A DNA stretch of 64,000 nucleotides, taken from contig CABUHO010000002.1 in assembly GCA_902491395.1 (NCBI GenBank), forward strand, positions 62,001 to 126,000, written 5' to 3'. The number at the start of each line of letters is the position of its first letter. Positions within the stretch are counted from its first letter, which is position 1. The translations under genes were made by a program, and so were the position numbers. The DNA comes from an uncultured Collinsella sp. (GTDB taxonomy: Bacteria; Actinomycetota; Coriobacteriia; Coriobacteriales; Coriobacteriaceae). This document shows positions 41,425 through 49,861 of the stretch, one piece after another. The notes under the pieces were generated by a model. It was not told the DNA's origin. It worked only from the letters and a program-made list of their open reading frames with translations, and did not search any database.

Positions 41425-42405
41425 TTACAGGCCGAGCATGGGCTCCAGAACGAAGAAGTATGCGAGCACTACGATGCCCAGGATGATGCGGTAAACACCG
41501 AAGCACTTAAAGTCGTGACGGCGGACGAAGCCCATGAGCCACTTGATGGCGATGAGCGACACCACAAAGGCGACGACGCAGCCCACGCCCAAGATAGCGA
41601 TCTCGTTGGTGCCGAACGTGCCGCCCTTGATGAAGTACTTGACCAGCTTGAGCGCACTCGCGCCAAACATGACAGGGATGGCCAGGAAGAACGTGAACTT
41701 GGACGCCACCGAACGCGTGCAGCCCAGCAGCAGGCCGCCGATGATGGTAGAACCGGAGCGAGACGTACCAGGCACCAGCGAAAGCACCTGGAAGCAGCCG
41801 ATACCCAGCGCAGTCTTCCAGCTGAGGTCCTCGAGCGTGGCGATGGAGCCAAAGTCCAGGTTCTCGTCATCGTCCTCATCCTCAGCGGTAGCCGTGGCGG
41901 GCGCCGCAAAGTGCGCACCGGCGGGACGTCCACCCGACACCACAGCACGCGAACCAAACGAACCGGCAACGGCCATTTCCTCGCGCTTGTTTGCGCGCCA
42001 GTTCTCGATCACGATAAACAGCACGCCGTACACAATGAGCGCCAGCGCCACGACGGGAGCATTGTAGAAATGCTCCTCCATCCAGTCGTTGAGCGGCAGG
42101 CCGATCGCCGCGGCGGGAATGCAACCGAGCACAATCTTGCCCCACAGCACCCAGGTGTCGCGACGGCCCTCCTTGCCCTTGCTGGGCGAGAACGGGTTGA
42201 GCTCGTGGAAAAACAGCACGCAGACGGCCAGAATGGCACCAAGCTGAATCACGACCAGGAACATGTTCCAGAACGTCTCGCTCACGTTCATCTTGACGAA
42301 CTCATCCACCAAGATCATGTGACCCGTCGACGAAACGGGCAGCCATTCGGTGATGCCCTCGACCAGGCCCATGAAGGCAGACTTTAGAAGCTCGATAATA
42401 TCCAA
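41425..42405 (-). CDS. uppP: Undecaprenyl-diphosphatase UppP/BacA
   Basis: 326 residues from a TTG start at 42405 (MDIIELLKSAFMGLVEGITEWLPVSSTGH), preferred because GAGGGGG lies just upstream and the family N-terminus matches. It has about eight membrane helices and the two BacA active-site segments EGITEWLPVSSTGH and PGTSRSG. It recycles undecaprenyl pyrophosphate for peptidoglycan synthesis and gives bacitracin resistance. About 45 extra residues, from roughly position 145 to 190 (AVVSGGRPAGAHFAAP then EDEDDDENLDF), form an acidic loop not found in most members. Confidence 0.92.
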   Translation of the reverse strand: MDIIELLKSAFMGLVEGITEWLPVSSTGHMILVDEFVKMNVSETFWNMFLVVIQLGAILAVCVLFFHELNPFSPSKGKEGRRDTWVLWGKIVLGCIPAAAIGLPLNDWMEEHFYNAPVVALALIVYGVLFIVIENWRANKREEMAVAGSFGSRAVVSGGRPAGAHFAAPATATAEDEDDDENLDFGSIATLEDLSWKTALGIGCFQVLSLVPGTSRSGSTIIGGLLLGCTRSVASKFTFFLAIPVMFGASALKLVKYFIKGGTFGTNEIAILGVGCVVAFVVSLIAIKWLMGFVRRHDFKCFGVYRIILGIVVLAYFFVLEPMLGL

Positions 42406-42654
42406 AGGGACCCCCTCGTTAGACACCCGCCGGTAGATGTTCTGCGGACGATGCGGGCGATGTCCCATTATCAACCGTTGGCGGTGCGACCGCGCCTACC
42501 CTTACCAAAAAACTCGCCCGTTCACAGAATTGCGAGCAGTTAAACCGAAATCCTTGGGTATAACTGCAACAAGATAAAGTGTCCGGCGGTCAACGCACCC
42601 GCGCCCGCCCGACGCACGAGCCCCGCGCCCGTGCGATAGACCAAGGAGGAAACC

Positions 42655-43092
42655 ATGAACGAGGGCTACACCAAGGTATTTGTTTCACTCGACGGTACTG
42701 AACAGCAGGATTTTGTGCTCGCACGCGCCATCAAAGTCGCCGCGAACAACGGCGCTAAGCTGATCATCGGCCACGTCATCGATTCCACGGCACTCGAGAG
42801 CGCCGGTTCCTATCCGGTCGATCTGGTCAACGGCCTAGAGGAGGCATTTAAGAACTCCATCGCCAAGCAGCTCGAAGAGGCCAAGGCCAATCCCGACATT
42901 CCCGAGGTCGAAGTCATGATTCGCGCCGGCCGCATTCGCGAGACACTCAAGGACGAGATGCTCGACGTGGTCAAGCCCGACCTGGTGCTCTGCGGCGCCC
43001 GCGGCCTGTCCTCGATCAAGTATGCGCTCCTGGGTTCGATTTCGACGTTCCTGCTGCGCAACACTGACTGCGACATTTTGGTCGTAAAGTAG
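42655..43092 (+). CDS. Universal stress protein UspA family
   Basis: 145 residues, a single Usp domain. The nucleotide-binding pattern is CGARGLSSIKYALLGSISTFLLRN near the end. AAGGAGG precedes the ATG. It is divergent from uppP. UspA proteins respond to stress and starvation, but the exact role is not shown. It is followed by the hairpin at 43106-43198. Confidence 0.88.
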   Translation: MNEGYTKVFVSLDGTEQQDFVLARAIKVAANNGAKLIIGHVIDSTALESAGSYPVDLVNGLEEAFKNSIAKQLEEAKANPDIPEVEVMIRAGRIRETLKDEMLDVVKPDLVLCGARGLSSIKYALLGSISTFLLRNTDCDILVVK

Positions 43093-43105
43093 CGTTGCTC
43101 CCACC

Positions 43106-43198
43106 GGCCGCGGGGCCTGCGGGGTTTCCACGGGCACGTCCTCGCCGCGTTGCGGCTGCGGGATGTGCCCTTAGGAAACCCCTCCCGGCCTCGCGGCC
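43106..43198 (+). repeat. 93-bp hairpin after uspA
   Basis: Outer GGCCGCGGGGCC (43106-43117) with GGCCTCGCGGCC (43187-43198), then GGGGTTTCC (43121-43129) with GGAAACCCC (43174-43182), and GGGCAC/GTGCCC inside. The GGTTTCC/GGAAA framework resembles the 3'-end hairpins at 38067 and 49760. Confidence 0.65.
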
Positions 43199-43315
43199 TT
43201 CGCAGCCTTACTTCAGCGAGTTGGCTGATAAAAGATGGCGTGCCGCCCCGTTTGGGGCGGCACGTTTTGTTTGGGCTGCACGTTTTTGTTTTGGGAGATC
43301 CATTTGAGCCTCATA

Positions 43316-43380
43316 GCTATGTTCACGTTCGGGAACATAGCGCCAGTTGCCTTAGCTAAGTTCACGTTCGGGAACATAGC
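43316..43380. repeat. Two tandem 25-bp palindromes (GCTATGTTC/GAACATAGC)
   Basis: Copy 1 GCTATGTTC-ACGTTCGG-GAACATAGC (43316-43341) has perfect 9-bp arms. Copy 2 (43355-43380) differs by one base in its left arm. The period is 39 bases, and the eight-base loop is identical. They follow the sensor-kinase stop and could be a double terminator or a repeated protein site. Confidence 0.65.
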
Positions 43381-43404
43381 CGTCCGCAGCGCAAGACGGC
43401 CCGG

Positions 43405-44448
43405 CTACTCAAAGTATTGGAACTTGTTCGTTGAGAAGGAAAACGTTACGACAAAGCCTTCTCCGGAGTCGGATGCCGCGGTGACGTCGATGCCCATCTT
43501 GGAGCATAAACGCGCCACCAGGTAGAGGCCGATGCCCGTTGTGCGCTTGGTGGTGCGGCCGTTGTCGCCGGTAAAGCCCTTCTCGAACACGCGCGGCAGG
43601 TCGGCCGCGCTCACGCCGCAGCCGTTGTCCGCGACGGTAAGCTCGATGCGTTCGCTCGCCAGGCCCTCGTCCAGCAACGCGCCCGAAAAAACGATCTTTG
43701 CGCCGTCCTCGCGCGCATATTTGATGCTGTTCTGAATAAGCTGGCCTAGAATAAACTCGAGCCACTTCTCGTCGGTAAAGACCTCAAAGTCGAGGTTCTC
43801 GCACACCGGCGCCACATGTGCCGCGATAAGTTCGCGCGCGTTGGCTTTAATCGCGCCCGTCACCAAGGTCTTGAGATCCCAACGGCGAATCAGGTAGTCG
43901 CGCTCCACGACTTCCGAGCGCGCATAGTACAGTGCCTGGTCGATATAGCGCTCAACGCGAGCCAGCTCGCGACCCAGGTCATCCACACGCGACAGGTCGT
44001 CTTCGCTGCCGTCCAGGTTTTCAAGAATCAGATGGGCTGCCGCCAGGGGCAGCTTGGCCTCGTGAACCCAGCTCTCGATATAGTCGCGATAGTCATCGGT
44101 CTGGCGCCGGCCTTCGGCAACTTCGTCGCAAGCGGCTTTGCCCACTCGGCGCAAGACCTCGTACTCGAGCTCGCCCTCGGCATAAGTCGGGCATTGCACC
44201 ATCTCCTGCACCCACGCAGGGCTCTCGAGCTCCTCGACCGCGCGCTCCAGCTGGTGCAAAAATCGACGACGACGCGCGTACTCGATCACGATGCCGAGCA
44301 TGCCAAAGATAAAGGACACGCCGACCGCCACGACCACGATGGAAGCGGGTGCCCCGGCGACCGTCAGCACAAAGCAGCTCAACAGCACGCCGCACGTCCA
44401 CACGGCGACGGGAAGCAGCGCATCTTTGAAGAATTTGCTAAACGACAT
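43405..44448 (-). CDS. Sensor histidine kinase, BceS/GraS type
   Basis: 347 residues from the ATG at 44448 after AGGTG. Two N-terminal membrane helices separated by a very short loop (about residues 10-60) are the intramembrane-sensing layout of BceS/GraS kinases. The H-box is YIESWVHEAKLPLAA, the N-box LIQNSIKYA, then VADNGCGV and GIGLYLVARLC. It pairs with the response regulator upstream, whose stop is 9 bases before the start. The usual BceAB-type ABC transporter genes are not adjacent. Confidence 0.9.
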   Translation of the reverse strand: MSFSKFFKDALLPVAVWTCGVLLSCFVLTVAGAPASIVVVAVGVSFIFGMLGIVIEYARRRRFLHQLERAVEELESPAWVQEMVQCPTYAEGELEYEVLRRVGKAACDEVAEGRRQTDDYRDYIESWVHEAKLPLAAAHLILENLDGSEDDLSRVDDLGRELARVERYIDQALYYARSEVVERDYLIRRWDLKTLVTGAIKANARELIAAHVAPVCENLDFEVFTDEKWLEFILGQLIQNSIKYAREDGAKIVFSGALLDEGLASERIELTVADNGCGVSAADLPRVFEKGFTGDNGRTTKRTTGIGLYLVARLCSKMGIDVTAASDSGEGFVVTFSFSTNKFQYFE

Positions 44449-44457
44449 AGCTGGCAC

Positions 44458-45129
44458 CTAGACCGAATAGCCTTGGCCGCGATGCGTGGTCAGATACCCC
44501 TTGACGCCGATTTTTTCGAGCGTCGTGCGCAGGCGGTTTATGTTGACGGTGAGCGTGTTGTCGTCCACGAAGGCATCGGAGTCCCACAGGTCCTGCATGA
44601 TGGCCGAGCGCGAGACGATCTTGCCCGCGCGGCTCAGAAGCAGCGAAAGAATGCGCAGCTCATTTTTGGTGAGCTCGGTGCTGTCGCCGGTCGCCGTGTT
44701 GGTGACCATAGAACGGGCGAGGTCGAGCTCCAGCCCCTTGTGGACGAGCGTGCTGCGCTCGCCCGCCGCCGCGGTGCGACGCAGCAAGGCATTGATGCGC
44801 GCCACGAGCACGCGCGCGCTATAGGGCTTGGGAACGAAGTCGTCCGCGCCGAGCGTCATGGCCATGACCTCGTCGATCTCGGTCGTGCGCGACGTGAGGA
44901 CGATGATGGGAACCTCGGATTCGCGGCGGACTTCATGGCAGATATGCTGGCCGTCTTTGACGGGAAGCGTCAGGTCGAGCAATACCAAGTCGGGTGCAGC
45001 GGCCAGGATGTCACGCGAGACGTGCTCGAACGATTCGCAGGCCTCGACCTCAAAACCGGCACGAGCAAGGATGTCGGCAAGCTCGCGACGAATGGGCTCG
45101 TCGTCCTCAACGATATAGATCAGCGCCAT
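44458..45129 (-). CDS. OmpR-family response regulator
   Basis: 223 residues from the ATG at 45129 after GGGAGGAC. The receiver domain has Asp52 as phosphoacceptor (LVLLDLTLP) and the Lys of FVPKPYSARVL. The winged-helix DNA-binding domain (about 140-223) ends NRLRTTLEKIGVKGYLTTHRGQGYSV. It is the partner of the BceS-like kinase. The ends of the pair are 9 bases apart. Confidence 0.93.
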   Translation of the reverse strand: MALIYIVEDDEPIRRELADILARAGFEVEACESFEHVSRDILAAAPDLVLLDLTLPVKDGQHICHEVRRESEVPIIVLTSRTTEIDEVMAMTLGADDFVPKPYSARVLVARINALLRRTAAAGERSTLVHKGLELDLARSMVTNTATGDSTELTKNELRILSLLLSRAGKIVSRSAIMQDLWDSDAFVDDNTLTVNINRLRTTLEKIGVKGYLTTHRGQGYSV

Positions 45130-45241
45130 GTGTCCTCCCATTTCGCGCAACTTGCACCTTCCACACCATTATGCCCACGGCGTCGCAGCGATACGACCCC
45201 GTGGGCACCTAATATGACAAAAGTGTTCGGTAGCCTTGAGA

Positions 45242-45279
45242 GAAAATAGGGGTCGACCGGTCCTAAACCGATCGGCCCC
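45242..45279 (-). terminator. Terminator after the PLP aminotransferase
   Basis: GGGGTCGACCGGT (45249-45261) pairs with ACCGATCGGCCCC (45267-45279), with one or two mismatches. A TATTTT stretch follows on the minus strand. Confidence 0.75.
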
Positions 45280-45299
45280 ATCGCTTCGATCTCGAGCCT

Positions 45300-46430
45300 C
45301 TACTCGAGCGTACGCATGTACGCGGAGATAGCATCCAGGCCCTTCTGCAGGTCGTCGGTGTTATCGGAGTATGCATAGCCGATACGCATGCTCTTGGGCT
45401 CCTCGAAGCAATCGCCCGGGGTGACGAGTGCGCCGGACTTCTTAATCATGTCGGTGCAGAACGTCCTGGAGTCAATGTCGTAGTCGTAATACACGAGCGC
45501 GGTGCTACCCGCCTCGGGCTTGACGAACGACAGGTGCGGCTCGCTCTCGACCCACTTCTCCAGAACAGCAAGGTTCTGACGGACGATGCGACGGCTGCGC
45601 TCAAGGATCACGGAAGCGTTGCCCAGAATAAGCTCCGCCACCGACTCGCTGAATATGCCGGCGGAAATCAGGTTGTAGTCGCGATGCGAGAGCAGCGCGC
45701 GGCGGAGCTCCGGGCTCTTGGTGACCGCCCAGCCCAAACGCAGGCCGGCGAACGACCAGACCTTGGACATGGATGCGGTGGCGACGGCCTTGTCGTACAG
45801 GTCGACCACGGACTCGCAGTACTCATCCGTCTGAGTAAGCAGACGGTAGACCTCGTCGCAGAGCACCCACGCGTCGTGTTTGCGTGCGACCTCGACAATC
45901 GCCTTGAGCGTATCGGTGTCGAGCAGGGCGCCCGTGGGGTTGTCCGGGTTATTGATGCAGATGAGCTTGGTATCGTCGGTCACCAAGGCATCGAGCGCGT
46001 CGACGTCGACGTGGTAGCCATTCTTGCGATCGAGCTGAAGGATATCGACCTTCGCACCGCACATCTCGGGAATCGAGTAAAGCTGCTGGTAGGTGGGCTT
46101 GACGGAGACTACATGATCGCCCGGTTCGACGAGCGTGGAAATAACCAGGGAGTTGGCACCGGTCGCGCCGTGCGTGGGCACGATATGCCCGGACTCGACC
46201 GTCTTATAGAGACGCGCGACCCCCTCGAGGAAGCCGGGCTGCCCCTCGATGTCTCCGTAGGTGAATCGGCGCGAGCACAGGCTATCGAGCCACGCCTTTT
46301 TGTCGGTGTTCGTAAGCTCGAACAGCTGGTCGAGCGTGAGGGAGTAGACGCACGTCTCCGCAACGTTGTGGGTGCACTTGGTCTCCCACTCGTTCATCCA
46401 CTGCTCGACGGCGAAATCCTTGATCTGCAT
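45300..46430 (-). CDS. PLP-dependent class I/II aminotransferase
   Basis: 376 residues. The PLP Lys is in TASMSKVWSFAGLRLGW, with NNPDNPTGALLD and CDEVYRLL as the other cofactor contacts. The N-terminus (WMNEWETKCTHNVAETCVYSLT) is not that of ordinary AspC. It follows the ornithine-cyclodeaminase-family gene by 24 bases on the same strand, so the two are probably one operon under the divergent PucR-type regulator. The substrate is unknown. The partner suggests an amino acid or its cyclic imine. Confidence 0.85.
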   Translation of the reverse strand: MQIKDFAVEQWMNEWETKCTHNVAETCVYSLTLDQLFELTNTDKKAWLDSLCSRRFTYGDIEGQPGFLEGVARLYKTVESGHIVPTHGATGANSLVISTLVEPGDHVVSVKPTYQQLYSIPEMCGAKVDILQLDRKNGYHVDVDALDALVTDDTKLICINNPDNPTGALLDTDTLKAIVEVARKHDAWVLCDEVYRLLTQTDEYCESVVDLYDKAVATASMSKVWSFAGLRLGWAVTKSPELRRALLSHRDYNLISAGIFSESVAELILGNASVILERSRRIVRQNLAVLEKWVESEPHLSFVKPEAGSTALVYYDYDIDSRTFCTDMIKKSGALVTPGDCFEEPKSMRIGYAYSDNTDDLQKGLDAISAYMRTLE

Positions 46431-46454
46431 TGTCGTTTCCTTTCCTTGACTTTC

Positions 46455-47489
46455 TTACAGTTCCACCACGGTGCCCAGCCCCGCCTCGACGGCGCGGTCG
46501 TAGGCGATTTTCGATGCCGAAAGGTCCTGAACGGCGATGCCCGACGTATCGAACACTGTCACCTGTTCGTCATCCAAACGCCCCGTAGCCGTTCCGGCGA
46601 TGACTTCACCGAGCTCCGCTTTGATGTCCTCGGGCGTGATGGCACCCTCGGCAACCGGAATCTCCAGCTCACCGGACGCGACCGATTGCTCGCGGTCGTC
46701 GACGTAAACAGCGGCACGGACGACAAGCGCCGAGGCGAGCTCCTGCTTGCCGGGCATGTCGGCACCGACGCAGGAGATATGCGTACCGGGACGCACCCAT
46801 GCATCGGGGATGATGGGCTTGGTCGCCGGCGTGATCGTCACGATGATGTCGGCCTCTGCCGCGGCGCCTTGGCCGTCGGCCGTCGCCTCGATGGAATAGG
46901 TGGATGCCTCGCGAGCATGCTCACAGGCGCCCAAGATATGGGCGACCTCGTCTCGCATGCGCTCGACGCGGGCCTCGGGCGCGGCGTCGGAAACCGGCTC
47001 CCACACCTTGACTTCGCCCACTTTGGGGCAGGCGGCGAGCACGCCCGCCACCATATAGGTGCTCATGTGGCCGGCACCCGCAACAAGCAGTTTGGACGCA
47101 TCCGCCCGAGCCAGCCACTTGGCACCGAGCGCAGCGGCGGCACCGGTGCGAAGCCCAGTGACGGCGGAGGCATTAAGCAGCGCCAGCGGCTCGCCCGTCG
47201 CGTTGTCGCACAGCAGCGTGGTGCCAAAGATCTCGGGCAGCCCCTTTTTGGGATTCTGAGAGAACCAAGCCGTAAGCTTGAGACCGAAGAGGCCGCTTCC
47301 CGCCAACTCGCCCGAGCGGATATCCATATCGGCCACGCCGGGTTCGAACTGCTCATATACCATCGGCCACGCAACACCCTTGCCCGTTGCCTTCTGGCGA
47401 TATGCCTCCTCCACGGCAGCAATTGCATCCTCAATCGTCAGCACCTTGGAAACTTCCTCGGCCGATAGCACCACCATCTGCCCCATCAT
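46455..47489 (-). CDS. Ornithine cyclodeaminase/mu-crystallin family dehydrogenase
   Basis: 344 residues. The Rossmann nucleotide loop is LLVAGAGHMSTYMVAGVL, followed by PKVGEVKVWEP. TGLRTGAAAALGAKWLAR and KLTAWFSQNP are family hallmarks. Members are ornithine cyclodeaminases, alanine dehydrogenases, lysine or ketimine reductases, so the substrate cannot be fixed. The ATG (doubled, ATGATG) follows GAGAGGAG. It is first in a two-gene operon with the aminotransferase, divergent from a PucR regulator. Confidence 0.88.
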   Translation of the reverse strand: MMGQMVVLSAEEVSKVLTIEDAIAAVEEAYRQKATGKGVAWPMVYEQFEPGVADMDIRSGELAGSGLFGLKLTAWFSQNPKKGLPEIFGTTLLCDNATGEPLALLNASAVTGLRTGAAAALGAKWLARADASKLLVAGAGHMSTYMVAGVLAACPKVGEVKVWEPVSDAAPEARVERMRDEVAHILGACEHAREASTYSIEATADGQGAAAEADIIVTITPATKPIIPDAWVRPGTHISCVGADMPGKQELASALVVRAAVYVDDREQSVASGELEIPVAEGAITPEDIKAELGEVIAGTATGRLDDEQVTVFDTSGIAVQDLSASKIAYDRAVEAGLGTVVEL

Positions 47490-47703
47490 CGCTCCTCTCA
47501 GCGAAAGCTTTACGTTGCTTCACTGTACGGTTTAGTAACGATGCCGCCAAGGATCATTTCTTGTTGGAATCTACAACGATTCTCGATTTGATTTTTCGTT
47601 CTATCAGCAGGTATTTGAACTATTTATCGTATCAAAGGCATACGGATGTGCGATTATCCTATTTATACAGATACTTATTGTAGTGATTTACAGGGTGATG
47701 TTG

Positions 47704-48885
47704 ATGCTATACACCGTCTCGGACTTCTCACGGGAATATGAGGGGTCGGTCCATCTAATCGCCGGCAGCGATGGCATCTCGCATGCCGTCTCTGGCGTCG
47801 GGATCCTCGATTATGAACTTATGCCCGGCCTCAAGAACAAATACCAGCGCGTCAACTTCAGCTCAGACGAGATCATCCTCAGCACTTTCCTCTATGCGAA
47901 GGACGACCCGTACCTCATCACTGAAGCCGTGAAATACCTCGTCGCCAAGGGAACGAGCGGTCTCATCATCAAAAACGTCCTGCACATCCCGATTCCCGAC
48001 CAAGCCATCCGCTACGCCAACGCGCGGCACTACCCGGTCTTTCTCACGACCGACGACTCACTGTTCTTTGACAGTGTCATCTATGAGGTCAAACGGCATA
48101 TCGAGCAGCTCGCGTCCATCGACTTCGCACAGCGCGAGATCGATGCCCTGAGGACAGATGTATCGCCCGAGTCCATCTGCCGACGCATCCGAGGCCTCAA
48201 CCCGTCATTTCTGGACGAAGCGGTCGCCCTGTTCGCATCGTTTGCAGAGCCCCTCGACCCGCGTACGTTTTTGCAAATCGAACGTCTCTGTGCAAAATCG
48301 ACCCTCGCCGGATGCCACAACATGCTGGCGCCCTATGACGGAGGTCTGCTATTCGTAGCGACAAGCGACTCGGAGCAGACGCTCGATGTGGAGCGAATCG
48401 TGCAGGCGCTCACGGAACTCATCGAGGCTAGCGGTATCGATGGCGGAGCGGAAGGGCTCGGCATCAGCGATGTTCTGTTTGGAGACGAGGCGGTGGCGCA
48501 GGCGATCTCGCAGGCGATTTACGCACAGCGCCTATCTTGTCAACGAGCCGAGGGTCCCGTCCGCTATGCGCAGCTCGGCATCCTGAGAACCGTGATGCCT
48601 TTTGCGGAAACCCCGGAGATGCGATCGTTCTCGGAGGCGATTCTCTCGCCGATACGCGAGCACGACAGTGAGCATGGCAGCGAGCTGGAATCCACGCTCG
48701 CCGCATTCATCGAGAACGACCGACGTATCGAGCGAACCGCCAAGCAAACTGGCCAGCACCCGAACACGATTCGATATCGCCTCGATAAGGTGACGGCTCT
48801 CACCGGACTGAGCTACAAATGCGCCCCGGAGATGGAGCAGCTGTCGCTCGCCTACGCCATCGAACGTGCTCGCTCGCTTCAGTAA
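47704..48885 (+). CDS. PucR/CdaR-family transcriptional regulator
   Basis: 393 residues. The start at 47704 is picked because AGGG lies 8 bases before it. Upstream in-frame starts have no ribosome site. The N-terminal PucR domain (VSGVGILDYELMPGLKNKYQ..., EIILSTFLYAKDDP) detects small molecules. The C-terminal helix-turn-helix is DRRIERTAKQTGQHPNTIRYRLDKVTALTGL. PucR proteins activate purine or amino-acid catabolism. It is divergent from the cyclodeaminase operon across an AT-rich gap of 214 bases. Confidence 0.9.
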   Translation: MLYTVSDFSREYEGSVHLIAGSDGISHAVSGVGILDYELMPGLKNKYQRVNFSSDEIILSTFLYAKDDPYLITEAVKYLVAKGTSGLIIKNVLHIPIPDQAIRYANARHYPVFLTTDDSLFFDSVIYEVKRHIEQLASIDFAQREIDALRTDVSPESICRRIRGLNPSFLDEAVALFASFAEPLDPRTFLQIERLCAKSTLAGCHNMLAPYDGGLLFVATSDSEQTLDVERIVQALTELIEASGIDGGAEGLGISDVLFGDEAVAQAISQAIYAQRLSCQRAEGPVRYAQLGILRTVMPFAETPEMRSFSEAILSPIREHDSEHGSELESTLAAFIENDRRIERTAKQTGQHPNTIRYRLDKVTALTGLSYKCAPEMEQLSLAYAIERARSLQ

Positions 48886-48903
48886 GCCCACCCCGCCTTG
48901 AGG

Positions 48904-49614
48904 TTAGGAGCGGCGGGCGCGGAGCTTTTCGTAGCCGTCGGCGAAGAAGGCGACCGTCGCGGCGTCAGCCTCGGCGGCGCCCGTCTCGGCAGCGGGGACC
49001 ACGCCGTGTTCGTCGCTCACCAGGAACAGCGCGCCCTTAAGCTGCGCGGGAATATCTACGCGCGTGACCGGGATGCCCTTGGTCTGGGCCAGCTGCTCGA
49101 TGAGCGTCGCCGTGCCGCACAGGCACTCGTCCGCCGGCGCCACAAAGGCGAGCTCGCCGTTGTTGACGGCGGCGAGCAGCTCGGGCGCCACGCCGGTTTC
49201 GTCGGCCTCGGAGCGGGCCTCGGCGGAGCGGGCACGCAGCGCCTTGGCCGACGTATCGGCGAGCGGCTCGTACTCCCCCACTGTCATGGCGGCGTTGCCG
49301 TTGATGTCGATCACCAGCATGAGCACACCGTCGTGTGCGATGTAATCGCCCTCGGCAAGCGACCACTCAACGTGCTGTTTGGCCCAGCTGAGCATGTTAT
49401 GGGTAAGCGGTTCGCCCTGCACCAGTCGCTCGGACAGCGCGCGGATGTGACGGTTGAGCATGGGCACCTTTTTGTTGGACATGCGCCAACGGCAGACAAG
49501 CGCGGGCTTGTCGAGCGTGAACTTCTCGACCGACTCCTGATTGGCGCAAAAGTCCTCGTACGCACGCTGATCCTCGGCATTGCCAAACAGCTCGGCATCA
49601 TCAATCTGGGGCAT
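48904..49614 (-). CDS. Protein of unknown function (236 aa)
   Basis: 236 residues from the ATG at 49614 after AAAGG. It is soluble and acidic, with Ala/Glu-rich parts. The segment VEWSLAEGDYIAHDGVLMLVIDINGNAAMTVGEYEPL looks like a beta-sandwich. CLCGTATLIEQLA contains the only Cys pair. I do not recognise the family. It is convergent with the PucR gene, with 18 bases between the stops, and lies after a terminator (49655-49690). Confidence 0.6.
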   Translation of the reverse strand: MPQIDDAELFGNAEDQRAYEDFCANQESVEKFTLDKPALVCRWRMSNKKVPMLNRHIRALSERLVQGEPLTHNMLSWAKQHVEWSLAEGDYIAHDGVLMLVIDINGNAAMTVGEYEPLADTSAKALRARSAEARSEADETGVAPELLAAVNNGELAFVAPADECLCGTATLIEQLAQTKGIPVTRVDIPAQLKGALFLVSDEHGVVPAAETGAAEADAATVAFFADGYEKLRARRS

Positions 49615-49654
49615 GGTTGTACCTTTCGTGTTAGTCATTCCGTCCTCTTATACC

Positions 49655-49690
49655 AAAAAGACGGCCCTCCAAACGGAGCGACCGTCTTTT
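49655..49690. terminator. Bidirectional terminator-like hairpin
   Basis: AAAAGACGG (49656-49664) with CCGTCTTTT (49682-49690), with inner CTCC/GGAG pairing. It insulates the gene at 48904 from purH read-through. Confidence 0.8.
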
Positions 49691-49730
49691 GCGGAGATTA
49701 TTTTGACGATATGGCCAGGCGACCGATCAA

Positions 49731-49760
49731 CTTAATGGGATAGAACAACATCCCATTAAG
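49731..49760. repeat. Perfect 11-bp inverted repeat CTTAATGGGAT
   Basis: CTTAATGGGAT (49731-49741) pairs with ATCCCATTAAG (49750-49760). It abuts the 102-bp hairpin on its right. Confidence 0.65.
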
Positions 49761-49861
49761 GGTTTTCCAAGTGCCCGAGATTGCCCCGAAAGAGGAGCGC
49801 CGCGTACTAAATGTACGCAAGCGACGGTTTGAGGGGTAAGGTCGGGTGCTTGGGAAAGCCC
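49760..49861 (-). repeat. 102-bp hairpin of the 3'-end family, at the purH stop
   Basis: GGGTTTTCCAAGTGCCCGA (49760-49778) pairs with TCGGGTGCTTGGGAAAGCCC at the right end, with a few mismatches. CCCC/GGGG comes next, and the apex is GCGTAC-TAAAT-GTACGC. The last base is also the first base of the purH stop triplet (49861-49863). It is a member of the family with the hairpins at 38067 and 41310. The segment GAAAGAGGAG in the left arm is shared with the 38067 copy. Confidence 0.75.

Larger units (their letters stand above)
43093..43404. other. Intergenic region with a long hairpin and tandem palindromes
   Basis: About 310 bases between convergent genes. It has the hairpin at 43106-43198 and the two tandem palindromes at 43316-43341 and 43355-43380. 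Nothing else was recognised. Confidence 0.55.

Noticed and set aside
43316..43380. LexA (SOS) boxes
   Set aside because: The dyads have GTTC and GAAC separated by 8 bases in the wrong order for the GAAC-N4-GTTC box, and they lie after a gene and not before one.
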